Shown here: positions 26,920 to 36,151 of the stretch, piece by piece
Position numbering within the stretch: position 1 is the stretch's first letter
Layout of the letters: each line of letters starts with the position of its first letter
Assembly (NCBI RefSeq): GCF_024198255.1
Contig: NZ_JAJVKW010000002.1
Location: forward strand, 992,001-1,056,000
Direction: 5' to 3'
Length of the DNA: 64,000 nt
Source: Myxococcus guangdongensis
GTDB taxonomy: Bacteria > Myxococcota > Myxococcia > Myxococcales > Myxococcaceae
Program-made: the position numbers and the translations under genes
The notes under the pieces: model-generated
The model's input: the letters and a program-made list of their open reading frames with translations, nothing else
What the model was told of the DNA's origin: nothing
Database searches by the model: none

Positions 26920-26990
26920 TGAGGACCAGCCCGTACACGCGGGCTTCGTCCTCACGGGAGGCCGCGGCATCGCGCGCATCCGCCACTGTC
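26920..26990 (+). pseudogene. Decayed copy of the lipoprotein C-terminal end
   Basis: This segment reads PVHAGFVLTGGRGIARIRH in frame, against PVRAGFVLMGGRSIARDVRIRR at the end of the lipoprotein gene just upstream. The DNA matches over about 65 bases with a 9-base in-frame deletion and scattered changes. No lipobox, repeat tract or start belongs to it, so it looks like the remnant of a tandem copy. The rest of 26841-27420 holds no supported gene. Confidence 0.65.
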
Positions 26991-27420
26991 TCGCGTGTCC
27001 TGACAAGGCTCGGCCTCGTCGAGACAGGACAAGGCCCAGCGAGCCACAACGAGAGCCCCAGAGAGAAGTCACGGCATCAAGCCCGACGCGAGCATCCGTC
27101 ACCGAGCACCGGCGCTCCGACGGGAGAGCACGCCATCCCCAGTCGAATCAGGCAGCCCTCACCTGCCACCATCCGGTCCGCACAAGGGCCTCATCACCGA
27201 GGAAGCACGCGGCCTCACACGCGAGGTGCGGCCCACCGCGCTCCCGTGCGAACACATTCCGCCACCACTCAAGCCAAGGTAGGATGACGCCCCGAGTCAC
27301 GGACTGAATGCCTCCGCTGTTCCCCCGTCGACGAGCACGGCGGCGGGAGGAAGTCGCCGTGCCGGCTGTTCCACCGTCCGACATCGGTGGAGCGGTGTGC
27401 CGCATCTTGGAGGCGAGCGG

Positions 27421-28671
27421 ATGGATGACCCAGGCCCAGGTGGAACCGGAGCGCGGCGCCGCGCAGGCCAGCGCGTCACCTGGCCACTGCTGTGTCTCCT
27501 CACCGCATGCGCCCCCCGAGGCGCGGGAACGCCCGAGCCCACCGTCCCTCCTCCACCCAGGCTCTCCGTCCAGCAGGTCACCCGCCTCATCCCCACCCAC
27601 GTGAAGGAGAAGGAGGGCTGGGCCCGTGACGTGCTCGCGGCGCTGGAGGCGGAGGATGTGCCGCCATCTCCGGTCACCGTGTGCTCCGTGCTCGCCATCA
27701 TCGAGCAGGAGTCCGGCTTCAAGGCGGACCCGGCCGTGCCGAACCTCTCGCGCATGGTGCGCACGAAGCTGGAGGAGCACGCCGACACGCTGGGCCCGCT
27801 CGGCCACAAGGCCCTGGCCTCGGTGCTCTCGGGCAAGGCGCCTGGACAGAAGCGCACGTTCGACGCGCGGCTGCGCGCCGTGCAGACCGAGCGCGACCTG
27901 GACACGCTCTTCCGCGACATGCTCGCGTTCTACGAGGCCGAGTACCCCACCACCTTCGCCACGATGAACCTGGCCAGCGCCCTGTTCTCCTCGCGTCGAC
28001 TGGAGGACCTCAACCCCGTCACCACCGCGGGCTCCATGCAGGTGAGCGTCCGCTACGCGGTGGAGAAGGCGGGCGAGGACGCGGACCCGGTGAAGGTGCG
28101 CGACGCGCTGTACACCCGCGAAGGCGGCGTGCGCTACGGCACCGCGAGACTGCTCGGCTTCGAGGCCGCCTACCCCCAGCCCCTCTTCCGCTTCGCGGAC
28201 TACAACGCCGGCGTCTACGCCTCGCGCAACGCCGCGCTCCAGGCCCAGGTCAGCCAGCTCACCGGCGTGTCACTGGTGCTCGACGGAGACCTCCAGCTCT
28301 ACGACAAGAACGGCGAGCCCAGGAGCCAGGACAGCAAGTCCCTGACCGCGCTGCTCACCTTCCGTCGCACGCTCGCCCCGGACCTCAGCGAGCGCCAGGT
28401 CCGCCGCGACGTGAAGAAGGAGAAGGAGGAGTCCTTCGAGTCCACGGAGACGTTCCGCGCGGTGAAGCGCGTCTTCGCGAACCAGACAGGCCAGTCCCCC
28501 GTCTACGCGCAGCTGCCGCAGGTGACACTCCAGAGCCCGAAGCTGAAGGGCGAGCGCACCACGGCCTGGTTCGCCCGCTCCGTCGACGCGCGCTTCCAGA
28601 AGTGCCAGGGCCGCTACCGCGATTTGACGAAGCCGCCACCTCGCGCCCGGGACATCCAGGGCGCGAAGTGA
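27421..28671 (+). CDS. DUF1615-family lipoprotein with lytic-transglycosylase-like motifs
   Basis: A 416-residue lipoprotein with a lipobox (CLLTAC) and a DUF1615-type body; the E. coli relative is the outer-membrane lipoprotein YaiW. The body reads like a lysozyme-fold domain: a Glu in VLAIIEQESGFKADPAV sits where SLT transglycosylases have their catalytic Glu, NPVTTAGSMQVSV resembles the GLMQ segment, and FRFADYNAGVYASRNAAL resembles the AYNAG segment. Peptidoglycan-cleaving activity is therefore plausible but not established for this family. The ATG at 27421 is the closest to the signal peptide and follows GGAGGCGAGCGG; two ATGs are near. Confidence 0.82.
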   Translation: MDDPGPGGTGARRRAGQRVTWPLLCLLTACAPRGAGTPEPTVPPPPRLSVQQVTRLIPTHVKEKEGWARDVLAALEAEDVPPSPVTVCSVLAIIEQESGFKADPAVPNLSRMVRTKLEEHADTLGPLGHKALASVLSGKAPGQKRTFDARLRAVQTERDLDTLFRDMLAFYEAEYPTTFATMNLASALFSSRRLEDLNPVTTAGSMQVSVRYAVEKAGEDADPVKVRDALYTREGGVRYGTARLLGFEAAYPQPLFRFADYNAGVYASRNAALQAQVSQLTGVSLVLDGDLQLYDKNGEPRSQDSKSLTALLTFRRTLAPDLSERQVRRDVKKEKEESFESTETFRAVKRVFANQTGQSPVYAQLPQVTLQSPKLKGERTTAWFARSVDARFQKCQGRYRDLTKPPPRARDIQGAK

Positions 28672-28683
28672 CCCGCACCCCCA

Positions 28684-28705
28684 GAGCCCCGTGCACAGAG
28701 GGCTC
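28684..28705. terminator. Hairpin between convergent lipoprotein genes
   Basis: A 6-bp stem (GAGCCC/GGGCTC) with a 10-base loop lies between the stops at 28671 and 28729. It is short and has no T tract, so support is moderate. Confidence 0.4.
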
Positions 28706-28728
28706 CCGGCGTGCTCACCCGCCGCGAC

Positions 28729-30393
28729 TCACGGCGTGGTGAAGTACGAGCTCGTGGTGGTGAACGAGCGATACGGCAGTCGATCCAACGTCCGGAAGGG
28801 GAAGGTGTGGATGTTGGAGTTCGGGCTGTCGATGGCGCTCACCGTGGCGATGTAGCTGGTCGCGGGCTCCAGGGTGTCCGGCGGCAGGCGCACCTGGGTG
28901 ATGGTGCCCGGCATGTAGAGCACCCGCCAGGTGAACGCGAAGCCGAAGTCCGGGTCGAACCGCTGGATGCTGACGCGATAGGCACTGGGCGTGCCGACCA
29001 GCGGCGGCGTCCACGCGAGCACCGGGCTGACGGTCCCCACCCTGCGCGGAATCGAGGCGGACACGCCATCGATGGTGAAGGCGAGCGGCGGCGACAGCTT
29101 GGGCACCAGGGGCCCGGCGATGAGGCTGTCGACGGAGTCCCACTCCGTATAGCTCCCGGTGATGCTGCCGAGTCGGCCCGAGCCATCCGGCATGCGCTCC
29201 TGGTTGCGGAACGAATAGGACACCACGCCGATGACGCCCCAGTTCGACGGATAGGGATTGCCGAACCGCAGCCGCGCCGTGAGGTCATACGCGGTGCCAC
29301 GCGGCAGGCTCAGGCTGAGCAGCTCGCCGGTATAGCCAATCCACCCCTCCTGCAATCCATGAGGGCCGGGCACGAGGTCCAGCCGCGGTATCCCCGGCTG
29401 CGCATTGGGGTGGACGTGGGAGGCGAAGCGCGCGAAGTCGGGCAGCCGCCACTCGATGGGGAACTCCCGCATCCGCGCCGGCTGGAGCAGCCCGGTGACG
29501 GGCATGGGCGTGAAGCCATCCGGCAGGAAGTCGAAGGCCCCCACCTGCGCGGAGCGCTCCACGGCGGTGTAGCCCAGCGGGCGTCCATCCGGCAGGGAGC
29601 CCGCGCTGAACTCGCTGAGCTGGTTGACGTAGAGCCGGTCTCCCCTGTCCGCCTCGAAGACCGGCAGGTTGCCCAGGCCCGAGTCCATCACGGCGTTGGA
29701 CGTGACGATGGACGTCGCGCCCTCCGGGATGAAGTCGAAGACGCTCGCGGTGGAGTACAGGTCCACCTGCGACGAGGTGAGCTGGAGGCTGGAGCCGGGC
29801 TGCGTGCTGCCCTCCCAGTTCTGCCACGGCGCCAGGTTCAGCAGGTTGACCTGGAGCGGCGAGGACGCCACGTCCACGTACTCCGCGTCGGGGCGGCCCA
29901 GGCGGTTGCGGCCGACGTCCACGTATCTCGAGTTCGTGACGAGGAAGGTGGACCCCGTGCGCACGTAGTACGGCCCCTGGCGGATGCTGGTGAACCTCCA
30001 GCCGCCCTCCGGGCCCGGCGAGCCCTGATGGAGTTCGAACGTCGAGCCGGTGGGCACGAGGATTTCGGGAGGATTGGCGGACAGGTCCTCCTGGCGCTCG
30101 GCGATGCCGACAGAGGTGTGGAAGCGGGTGGTGCTCATCACCTGCACCACGCCCCAGGGTGCGCCCGCGTCGACCGGGGGTTCGCCTCCATCCGTGGGCA
30201 CGCCCGCATCCGGCGCGCAGCCCTCGGCGATGGGCTCACCCATCCACGTCCCATCCCCTGTCGAGTCCGTGTCCGTATCGACAGAGGCCAGCCCGGCGCC
30301 GAGTCCGTTCGACTCGGGCGCACCACTTCCACACCCCACCAGCCACGCGACGCACGTCGCGCCCAGCAGGAAAGACAATCGCGGCGATTTCAT
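28729..30393 (-). CDS. Large lipoprotein with fibronectin-III-like C-terminus
   Basis: A 554-residue lipoprotein beginning with a lipobox signal (FLLGATCVAWLVGCGS) and a short Asp/Thr/Gly-rich spacer. The long middle is beta-rich (VVQVMSTTRFHTSVG, GGWRFTSIRQGPYYVRTG, YVDVGRNRLGRPDAEYVDV). The last 100 residues resemble a fibronectin type III module (SPVLAWTPPLVGTPSAYRVSIQRF, TLEPATSYIATVSAID). No catalytic motif is seen. It is probably an outer-membrane surface protein of this lineage. ATG 30393 follows GAAGGGGGC and leads straight into the signal; a longer frame upstream is not coding-like. The 239 bases upstream hold no other gene. Confidence 0.75.
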   Translation of the reverse strand: MKSPRLSFLLGATCVAWLVGCGSGAPESNGLGAGLASVDTDTDSTGDGTWMGEPIAEGCAPDAGVPTDGGEPPVDAGAPWGVVQVMSTTRFHTSVGIAERQEDLSANPPEILVPTGSTFELHQGSPGPEGGWRFTSIRQGPYYVRTGSTFLVTNSRYVDVGRNRLGRPDAEYVDVASSPLQVNLLNLAPWQNWEGSTQPGSSLQLTSSQVDLYSTASVFDFIPEGATSIVTSNAVMDSGLGNLPVFEADRGDRLYVNQLSEFSAGSLPDGRPLGYTAVERSAQVGAFDFLPDGFTPMPVTGLLQPARMREFPIEWRLPDFARFASHVHPNAQPGIPRLDLVPGPHGLQEGWIGYTGELLSLSLPRGTAYDLTARLRFGNPYPSNWGVIGVVSYSFRNQERMPDGSGRLGSITGSYTEWDSVDSLIAGPLVPKLSPPLAFTIDGVSASIPRRVGTVSPVLAWTPPLVGTPSAYRVSIQRFDPDFGFAFTWRVLYMPGTITQVRLPPDTLEPATSYIATVSAIDSPNSNIHTFPFRTLDRLPYRSFTTTSSYFTTP

Positions 30394-30632
30394 GAGAGCC
30401 CCCTTCGGAAGAAAGCCTCGGCACGCTAGCCGAGGCCCTCCAGCCGGCCCAGAGGGCGCTCCCGCTGAATCACATCCAGCAAGCATCCGCGCGAGCTTTG
30501 CGCATTCCGGGCCCGTCAGGTGTTGCGGGCCATTTCCTGGCGAGGATGTCTGTCCATGGGCCGGACGCACCGCGCCCCCCGGCGCCGACGAGGTGTCGGC
30601 GGACCCGGAGGGCGCGATGGGACAGCCAGGCG

Positions 30633-32105
30633 TCAGCGCTTGGCGGGCGCGGGCGCCGGGGAGAAGCGCTTGTCGGAGATCTTCATCTCCGTGACGGGGC
30701 CGTACTTGCGAGCCATCTCGCGGATGGCGGAGGCCTTGCCGATGAAGACGAAGGTCAGGTTCTCCGGCGCGGGCAGCGTGCGCTGGAGGACGGCGCCCAC
30801 GGAGTCGCGGGTGGCGGAGGACACGGCGGTGGCGAAGCCATCCACGTCGTTGGCGTCCAGGTTGTAGAAGGCCAGCTCCGACAGCTTGTTGGCCACCTGG
30901 CCGCCCGTCTCCAGCCGGGGCGGGAACTGGCCCAGCACGTAGGACTTGGCGGACGCGAGCATGGCGTCATCCATGCCTGTCTTGCGGTAGCGGCTGTACA
31001 CCTCCAGCGCCATGTCGATGGCCTTGTCCGTCTTCTCCGTCTGGGTGAAGGAGAAGATGGCGAAGGTGCCCGGGTGGGTGCTCGGGGCGAAGTAGGCGCG
31101 GGCGCCGTAGGTGAGGCCGGACTTCACGCGCAGCTCGGTGTTGAGCAGCGAGGTGAAGCGCCCGCCGAGCACCGTCTCCACCAGGTTGGCGGTGACGCGG
31201 TCCGCGTCGTTGCGCGCGATGCCCGTGTTGCCGATGGTGAAGTAGGTCTGCGTGGCGTCGGGCTTGTCGACCAGCAGGACGCGGCGGCCCTGGGAGACGG
31301 TGGTGGCGGGCACCTGGGGCGCGGGGCTCGCGGCCTTCGCCCAGCCGCCAAGCGCGGCCTCCAGCTTCGCCGCGAGCGCCTTGCTGTCGAAGTCACCGAC
31401 GACGGAGAGGATGAGCCGGTCGCCGCCGAGCTGGTTCTTGGCGTAGGCGAGCACGTCCTCGCGGGAGAGCGTGGGCAGCGAGGCCTCGGTGCCGCCCACG
31501 GGGGTGCCGTAGGGGTGGCCTGAGAACTGGTACGCCTCGAAGTAGGTGTTGATGAGGCCGCGCGGGTCACCGTCCTTGGCCGCGGTGATTTCGGAGGCCA
31601 TGCGCTCGCGCGTCTTCTCCAGCTCGTCCTGGGCGAAGCGCGGGCGGGTGAGCAGGTCCGCGAGCAGCTCCACCATCAGCGCGCTGTCGCGGGACATGAA
31701 CTCGCCGCGCACGACCAGGTTCTCCAGGTCCGCGCTGGTCTCGAGCATCGCGCCGACGCCATCCACCGCCTCGGCGAACTGGCGGGCATCGCGGGAGCCG
31801 GCGCCCTTCTGGAGCAACTCCGCGGTGAGGGCAGCCAGGCCCTCCTTGCCGGAGGGGTCCGCGAGCGCGCCGCCGCGCAGCCACGCGCTGAAGGCGATGA
31901 GGGGCACCTCCTTGCGCTCGACGAGGAGCAGCTTCGCGCCGTTCTTGAGCGTGACGGTGGTGGGCTTGGGCAGCTTGACGCCCTGGGCCGCGGCGGGCGC
32001 GGCGGTGGAGGCGGGCTTGGACGGCGCGGCGCCCTGGGCCGCGGCGGTGCCCGAGGAGAGCAGGACGGCGGTGAGGACCGTCTTCCAGGTGAGGGGGGCG
32101 ATCAT
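30633..32105 (-). CDS. M16-family peptidase-like subunit without HxxEH
   Basis: A 490-residue secreted protein (signal [24 protein letters not shown]) with the two-lobe build of M16 metallopeptidases: [22 protein letters not shown] at the N-terminus, [20 protein letters not shown] and [20 protein letters not shown] in the middle. The zinc motif HxxEH expected after the first strand region is replaced by [15 protein letters not shown], so it should be non-catalytic. Its gene overlaps by ATGA with the catalytic M16 gene upstream, matching the known heterodimer arrangement of one active and one inactive partner. It is probably a periplasmic oligopeptide-degrading complex. Confidence 0.9.
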   Translation of the reverse strand: MIAPLTWKTVLTAVLLSSGTAAAQGAAPSKPASTAAPAAAQGVKLPKPTTVTLKNGAKLLLVERKEVPLIAFSAWLRGGALADPSGKEGLAALTAELLQKGAGSRDARQFAEAVDGVGAMLETSADLENLVVRGEFMSRDSALMVELLADLLTRPRFAQDELEKTRERMASEITAAKDGDPRGLINTYFEAYQFSGHPYGTPVGGTEASLPTLSREDVLAYAKNQLGGDRLILSVVGDFDSKALAAKLEAALGGWAKAASPAPQVPATTVSQGRRVLLVDKPDATQTYFTIGNTGIARNDADRVTANLVETVLGGRFTSLLNTELRVKSGLTYGARAYFAPSTHPGTFAIFSFTQTEKTDKAIDMALEVYSRYRKTGMDDAMLASAKSYVLGQFPPRLETGGQVANKLSELAFYNLDANDVDGFATAVSSATRDSVGAVLQRTLPAPENLTFVFIGKASAIREMARKYGPVTEMKISDKRFSPAPAPAKR

Positions 32106-33508
32106 CGCGTGGCGTCCTTGCGAGCGGCGGGGGAGGCGACTTCGGCGGCGTCGGTGGGGACGAGCCAGCCGACGGTGCGGCGCTGGGTGACGAAGATGCG
32201 GGCGGCCACCTTGCGGAGGTCCTCGCGGGTGACGCGCTCGTAGCGGGCAGGGGCGTCGAAGACCTTGCGGTAGTCACCGCGGAAGACCTCGGAGGCGCCG
32301 AGCGTGTACGCGCGGCCGCTGATGGTCTCCAGCGAGCGCCAGTGGTTGGCGAGGGTGATGTTGCGCGCCTTGCGCAGCTCAGCCTCGGTGACGCCGTCCT
32401 TGGCGACGCGGGCGACTTCCTCGGTGAGGAGGGCCTCGGCGCGGGCCAGGTCGCCGCCAGCGGGCAGGTCCGCGGTGAGCCAGACGAGGCCGGGGTCGAA
32501 GCCGGGCGAGTACATGGTGCCGGCGCGGATGGCGACGCGCTCCTCCTCCACGAGGCGGCGGTGGAGTCGCGACGAATCACCGTCGCCGAGGATGTTGAGC
32601 AGCAGGGTGAGGGCCTCTGCGTCCGCGTCGTTGCCGGCGATGCCGTGGTAGGCGAGCTGGAGCAGCGGGGACTGGGAGACCTTCTTCACGACGACGCGGC
32701 GCTCGCCTTGTTGTTCGGGCTCCTTGGTGCGGACGGGCTCGGGGGCGGGCTGCGAGGGGATGGGCTCGAGGTACTTCTCGACGAGGGCGAAGACCTCGGC
32801 GGGGGTGACGGCGCCGCTGATGATGAGGGTGCCGTTGTTGGGGGCGTAGTAGGTCTTGAAGTAGCGCTGGAGGTCTTCGATGCGCCACGACTCGATGTCG
32901 GACGGCCAGCCGATGACGGGGAACTGGTAGGGGTGGGCGACGAAGGCGGTGGCCTGGACCTGCTCGGCGAGCGCGCCCATGTTGTTGTTGTCGACGCTGG
33001 AGCGGCGCTCCGAGTAGACGACGCCGCGCTCGGACTCGATGACCTTGGGGTCGAAGGACAGGTGTTGGAGCCGGTCGGCCTCGAGCTGGAAGATGATGTC
33101 GAGGGCGGAGCGAGGGAACCAGTCCTGGTAGACGGTGACGTCCTCGGAGGTGAAGGCGTTGTTGGAGCCGCCGTTGGCCTCCATGACGCGGTCGAACTCA
33201 CCGGGGCCGAACTTCTTGGCACCGTTGAACATCATGTGCTCGAAGAAGTGGGACAGGCCGGTGATGCCGGGGTACTCGTTGCGGCTGCCGACACGGAACC
33301 AGTTGAAGAGGGCGACGTTGGGGATGTCGTGGTCCGGCCAGACGATGACCTTGAGGCCGTTCTTGAAGGTGCGCGTCTCGACGTTGGCGCCGAGCTTCTG
33401 GGAGGACGCGGCGGCGGGCTTGGGGGCCTTGGCTTGTGTCTGGGCGCAGGCGACAGGAGCCGCCAGCAGCGCCAGGCACGACGTCCAGAGGAGGGACTGA
33501 CGGAACAT
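32102..33508 (-). CDS. M16-family zinc metallopeptidase (catalytic subunit)
   Basis: A 468-residue secreted peptidase with a signal sequence ([17 protein letters not shown]). The inverted zinc motif HFFEH is at residues 87-91 in [13 protein letters not shown], and the downstream Glu ligand lies in the [15 protein letters not shown] segment. [19 protein letters not shown] and [17 protein letters not shown] are typical of bacterial M16B enzymes. It partners with the non-catalytic subunit that overlaps its 3' end. ATG 33508 is preferred because the signal peptide starts there and a GGAGCACGG site precedes it. Substrates are likely to be small unfolded peptides in the periplasm. Confidence 0.92.
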   Translation of the reverse strand: MFRQSLLWTSCLALLAAPVACAQTQAKAPKPAAASSQKLGANVETRTFKNGLKVIVWPDHDIPNVALFNWFRVGSRNEYPGITGLSHFFEHMMFNGAKKFGPGEFDRVMEANGGSNNAFTSEDVTVYQDWFPRSALDIIFQLEADRLQHLSFDPKVIESERGVVYSERRSSVDNNNMGALAEQVQATAFVAHPYQFPVIGWPSDIESWRIEDLQRYFKTYYAPNNGTLIISGAVTPAEVFALVEKYLEPIPSQPAPEPVRTKEPEQQGERRVVVKKVSQSPLLQLAYHGIAGNDADAEALTLLLNILGDGDSSRLHRRLVEEERVAIRAGTMYSPGFDPGLVWLTADLPAGGDLARAEALLTEEVARVAKDGVTEAELRKARNITLANHWRSLETISGRAYTLGASEVFRGDYRKVFDAPARYERVTREDLRKVAARIFVTQRRTVGWLVPTDAAEVASPAARKDATR

Positions 33509-33694
33509 CCGTGCTCCTGGGGTGAGGAAGACGCCCGGGAACGGGCGGCGGGGCACGATATTCCAGATTCTGCGCCCCGTACCTACCTCGGAGGACATCC
33601 CGGCCACGCCGCGGCGCGTCCATCGGGGCCGGGCATCGACTACCCTCCCTCTCGGAGCAGCGCGCCTGGTCGTGGGGCTCCATCGAGTGACTCC

Positions 33695-34537
33695 ATGTTC
33701 GCAGGACGTCGCACATCGCCAGGTGTCGAGCCCCTCTCAAGAGGGCTCTTGCTGGTGGTCGCCTTCGTGTGGACTCTTGCTGGCTGCGCGGCCACTCCCA
33801 CCCAGGGGACGAGCAGCTATCGCTTCGACACGGTCTCGAACACTTGCAGGCAGCGGCCGGAGACGTGCGCCGCGCTTGCCGGGAAGGAGTTCACCCAGAC
33901 GCCCGGGCTCACAGTCGCCACGATGGGGGCCTCGGCGCGTGAGGCGCTGCGAGTTCTGGAGCGTGGGGAACAGGAACGCATCGAGGAAGCGCTCGTCCGT
34001 TGCGCGGAGCAGTCACGTACGGAGGTCTTGCTCGCGCATCGGGGGGATTTCGCGGGACAAACGCCGACGCGCGAGGAGTGCAAGCAGATGGTCCGGAACG
34101 CATCAGGCAGAAACCTGAGCCGGGCCATGCAGTTGGGAATGGAGATGCACGCGGCCGCGATGAGCTGTGCCGAACGCGCGTTGACGAGCCTGCGACCGGG
34201 CGACTACAGCCTCGAGCCCTGTTACCGCCATGACGCGCAGACCGGAGGGACGAAGGTCGTCACCGAGGCGGATGTCCAGGCCCTGAAACAATCTGGGAAC
34301 GGGGGCGAACTCCAAGGGACACTTGTCCCCGATGTCGTCATCCACGCGGGCCACCCCGCGCAGGCGCAAGCCGTCTACGACTTCAAATTCCCCTGTGCGA
34401 ATGTCGATGAGGCGCCTCCCTGGCGCAAATATCCGAAGGGGCACTGCCATCAAGGCTTCCATCAGGGTGAGATGTACGAACAGGCGCTCGGAGTGCGCGC
34501 CGTACGCATCGTTCCTCGACTCGGAATCGTCCGATGA
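33695..34537 (+). CDS. Lipoprotein with PD-(D/E)XK nuclease-like C-terminus, SitA-like toxin candidate
   Basis: A 280-residue protein. A type II signal ends at Cys31 (VWTLAGCAAT). A Cys-containing helical middle (NTCRQRPETCAA, TREECKQMVRNASGRNL, AAMSCAERALTSL) follows. The C-terminal 70 residues carry Pro212-Asp213 in LVPDVVIHAG, Asp229-x-Lys231 in VYDFKFPC and Gln257-x3-Tyr261 in HQGEMYEQAL. Those are the metal-binding PD...DxK and the QxxxY positions of PD-(D/E)XK nucleases, as in VRR-NUC or RecB-type domains. A lipoprotein carrying a nuclease domain and overlapping an immunity-type gene matches the plan of SitA toxins, which myxobacteria pass between kin by TraA-dependent outer-membrane exchange. 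Codons are more A/T-rich in the third position than in neighbouring genes, which suggests transfer. The SitA assignment is inference. Confidence 0.75.
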   Translation: MFAGRRTSPGVEPLSRGLLLVVAFVWTLAGCAATPTQGTSSYRFDTVSNTCRQRPETCAALAGKEFTQTPGLTVATMGASAREALRVLERGEQERIEEALVRCAEQSRTEVLLAHRGDFAGQTPTREECKQMVRNASGRNLSRAMQLGMEMHAAAMSCAERALTSLRPGDYSLEPCYRHDAQTGGTKVVTEADVQALKQSGNGGELQGTLVPDVVIHAGHPAQAQAVYDFKFPCANVDEAPPWRKYPKGHCHQGFHQGEMYEQALGVRAVRIVPRLGIVR

Positions 34538-35424
34538 CTGAGCGTCCACCGCGCATCCGCGTTCACGCGACGAGCGGCGCGCTCCTGATTCGAGATTCAC
34601 TCTGCATCCAGTTCTACATGCACCGTCCACATGTGGATGTGGCCCCGTTCGTCCTGAGGGCGTTGAAGCGTTATCGGCGCGAGCTTCCCGCAGGCGCCTT
34701 GAGCAGCTACGCCGAAGAGGCGGGGGATTGGGAGCCGATCGACGAGGAGGGATGGAACACCACCATCCGAGACGAACTCCTCGAACCGAGGGGTGCGGTC
34801 CTGGACCTTCGGGACGCATCGGGAGAGAAGCGGTATCGCTTCGAGTATCTCGGCCGGAACATGTCGGTGCATGCCCCCTCGGACACAGTCTGCGCGGTGG
34901 GCTTCTGGCTGCCCACCGAGTACCTGACGGAGCACGGCGCCGAACCCCTGCGGGAGTTGGTGCTGGAACTTGCCAGGGAGCTCCCCTTCAACTCCGGGCA
35001 CGCGGGGCTCGCCTTCAACTGCGAGCTGGACCTCGTGGGAGTCGAAGCTGAGGTCTGGACGTGGTGCCACAAGTATCCGGGGATGGACCTCCCTCGGATG
35101 AGCCGGCTTGCATCACAGCTCGGCACGAAGGTCAGCACGGTCTCCTGGATGACGCTCCTGGGAGAGCCGGTGCTGGGTGCGGCGGGGCTCCGTGAGCAGC
35201 TTCGCTCAACGGGGGGCACCGTGCTGGAGTTGGGCAACGAGCGAGTTGCCGTCGTACTCGCCCCGGGACCCGAAACGGGAGAGGCGGAGCACGGCGGCGT
35301 TCGGCCCTCGTACCGCAAGCTCGCCACCTCACTGGCTCCCTGGCTTTTTCACGAACGGCAACCCGTGGGCGAGATTCCCTCGAGCGAGGAGCTACGCCGA
35401 TGGGAGCGACGCTTCATCGACTGA
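34534..35424 (+). CDS. DUF3396 (type VI immunity family) protein, probable immunity partner
   Basis: A 296-residue cytoplasmic protein without signal or membrane segment. The layout fits DUF3396: an N-terminal strand region (LLIRDSLCIQFYMHRPHVD), a central VCAVGFWLPTEYLTEHGAEPL and ELPFNSGHAGLAFNCELD, then VSWMTLLGEPVLGAAGL and a C-terminal GNERVAVVLAPGPETG. Members of this family are known immunity proteins for VRR-NUC-type nuclease effectors. Its ATG overlaps the stop of the nuclease-like lipoprotein gene (ATGA), so immunity would be made with the toxin. It would protect the producer or kin from nuclease domains arriving in the cytoplasm. Identification as DUF3396 is from pattern memory, not a search. 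Confidence 0.78.
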   Translation: MTERPPRIRVHATSGALLIRDSLCIQFYMHRPHVDVAPFVLRALKRYRRELPAGALSSYAEEAGDWEPIDEEGWNTTIRDELLEPRGAVLDLRDASGEKRYRFEYLGRNMSVHAPSDTVCAVGFWLPTEYLTEHGAEPLRELVLELARELPFNSGHAGLAFNCELDLVGVEAEVWTWCHKYPGMDLPRMSRLASQLGTKVSTVSWMTLLGEPVLGAAGLREQLRSTGGTVLELGNERVAVVLAPGPETGEAEHGGVRPSYRKLATSLAPWLFHERQPVGEIPSSEELRRWERRFID

Positions 35425-35446
35425 CAGGGCGTCGAGACACGCCCTG
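35425..35446. terminator. Hairpin terminator after the toxin-immunity cassette
   Basis: A perfect 8-bp stem (CAGGGCGT/ACGCCCTG) with a 6-base loop starts directly after the immunity gene stop and lies before the convergent stop at 35468. Confidence 0.6.
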
Positions 35447-35467
35447 CCTACGAGAGCCGGCACTGAC

Positions 35468-36013
35468 TCAAGCACCGAGCACGCCGCGCAGCACGTCCTG
35501 GAAGTAGTTGATGCTTCCGGTATGCGTCTGGTGGTGCTTGGCGGACTGGTGCAGGCGGAGGACGACGGCCTCGAACTCGGCCTGGCTCACGTCACGCAGG
35601 GACATGTAGAGGCGCGCGGCGCCCTGCAGGTACGAGAACAGGGGGTTGCGGTCCGTGCCGTCCGGACGGCGGGCGAGGTGACGATAGAGCCGCTCGAACT
35701 CCTGGTCCGTCTCCGTGTTGCGCACGGCGCGGCAGTAGCCGGCGGCCGTGGCCTCGAGGAGCATGAAGAACGGGTGGTACTCGGGGGGCGGAGTCTTGGC
35801 GAAGCTGGGAGGCTTCACGTCACCGGTCCACAGCTTGGAGATGGGCTGGAGGGTGACGTGCGCGAGCTTCTCGCCATCACGCACCAGAGCGCGGGAGCCC
35901 ACGGGGACCACGTGCTTCTTGTCTGCGTCCCACTCCACGGCGACAAACAGCCGGTCCGGCGCATCCGCCTTCACGCCCGCCTTCTCCAGCTCCGCCACTG
36001 CGTTCGCGTCCAT
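35468..36013 (-). CDS. Conserved-looking soluble hypothetical protein
   Basis: A 181-residue protein with no signal or membrane segment. The N-terminal half is strand-rich (DRLFVAVEWDADKKHVVPVG, KLAHVTLQPISKLW) and the C-terminal half is helical (FFMLLEATAAGYCRAVRN, FERLYRHLARRP, AEFEAVVLRLHQSAKHHQTH). I do not recognise a family or active site. The ATG follows GGAGGAG with normal spacing and codon bias is strong, so the gene is real. It is convergent with the toxin-immunity cassette but differs from it in codon use. Confidence 0.75.
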   Translation of the reverse strand: MDANAVAELEKAGVKADAPDRLFVAVEWDADKKHVVPVGSRALVRDGEKLAHVTLQPISKLWTGDVKPPSFAKTPPPEYHPFFMLLEATAAGYCRAVRNTETDQEFERLYRHLARRPDGTDRNPLFSYLQGAARLYMSLRDVSQAEFEAVVLRLHQSAKHHQTHTGSINYFQDVLRGVLGA

Positions 36014-36151
36014 CTCGAGTCACTCCTCCGAGCCCTCTCTCTACCCTGCCCCAGGCGTCCTGTGCACCCGGCTTCGCACGAGGCCGTCTGCTCGCCGCCA
36101 CCTCGCTCGACGATGGGCCCACCACGCCGTGCGGGATAGCCTGCACACATC

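Noticed and set aside
26900..27307. A 135-codon plus-strand frame after the repeat lipoprotein
   Set aside because: Only the first part resembles a coding sequence and that is the decayed copy; the remainder has poor codon bias and no ribosome site.
35468..36013. Third member of the toxin cassette
   Set aside because: It is on the opposite strand beyond a terminator hairpin, and its codon use matches the core genome rather than the cassette.
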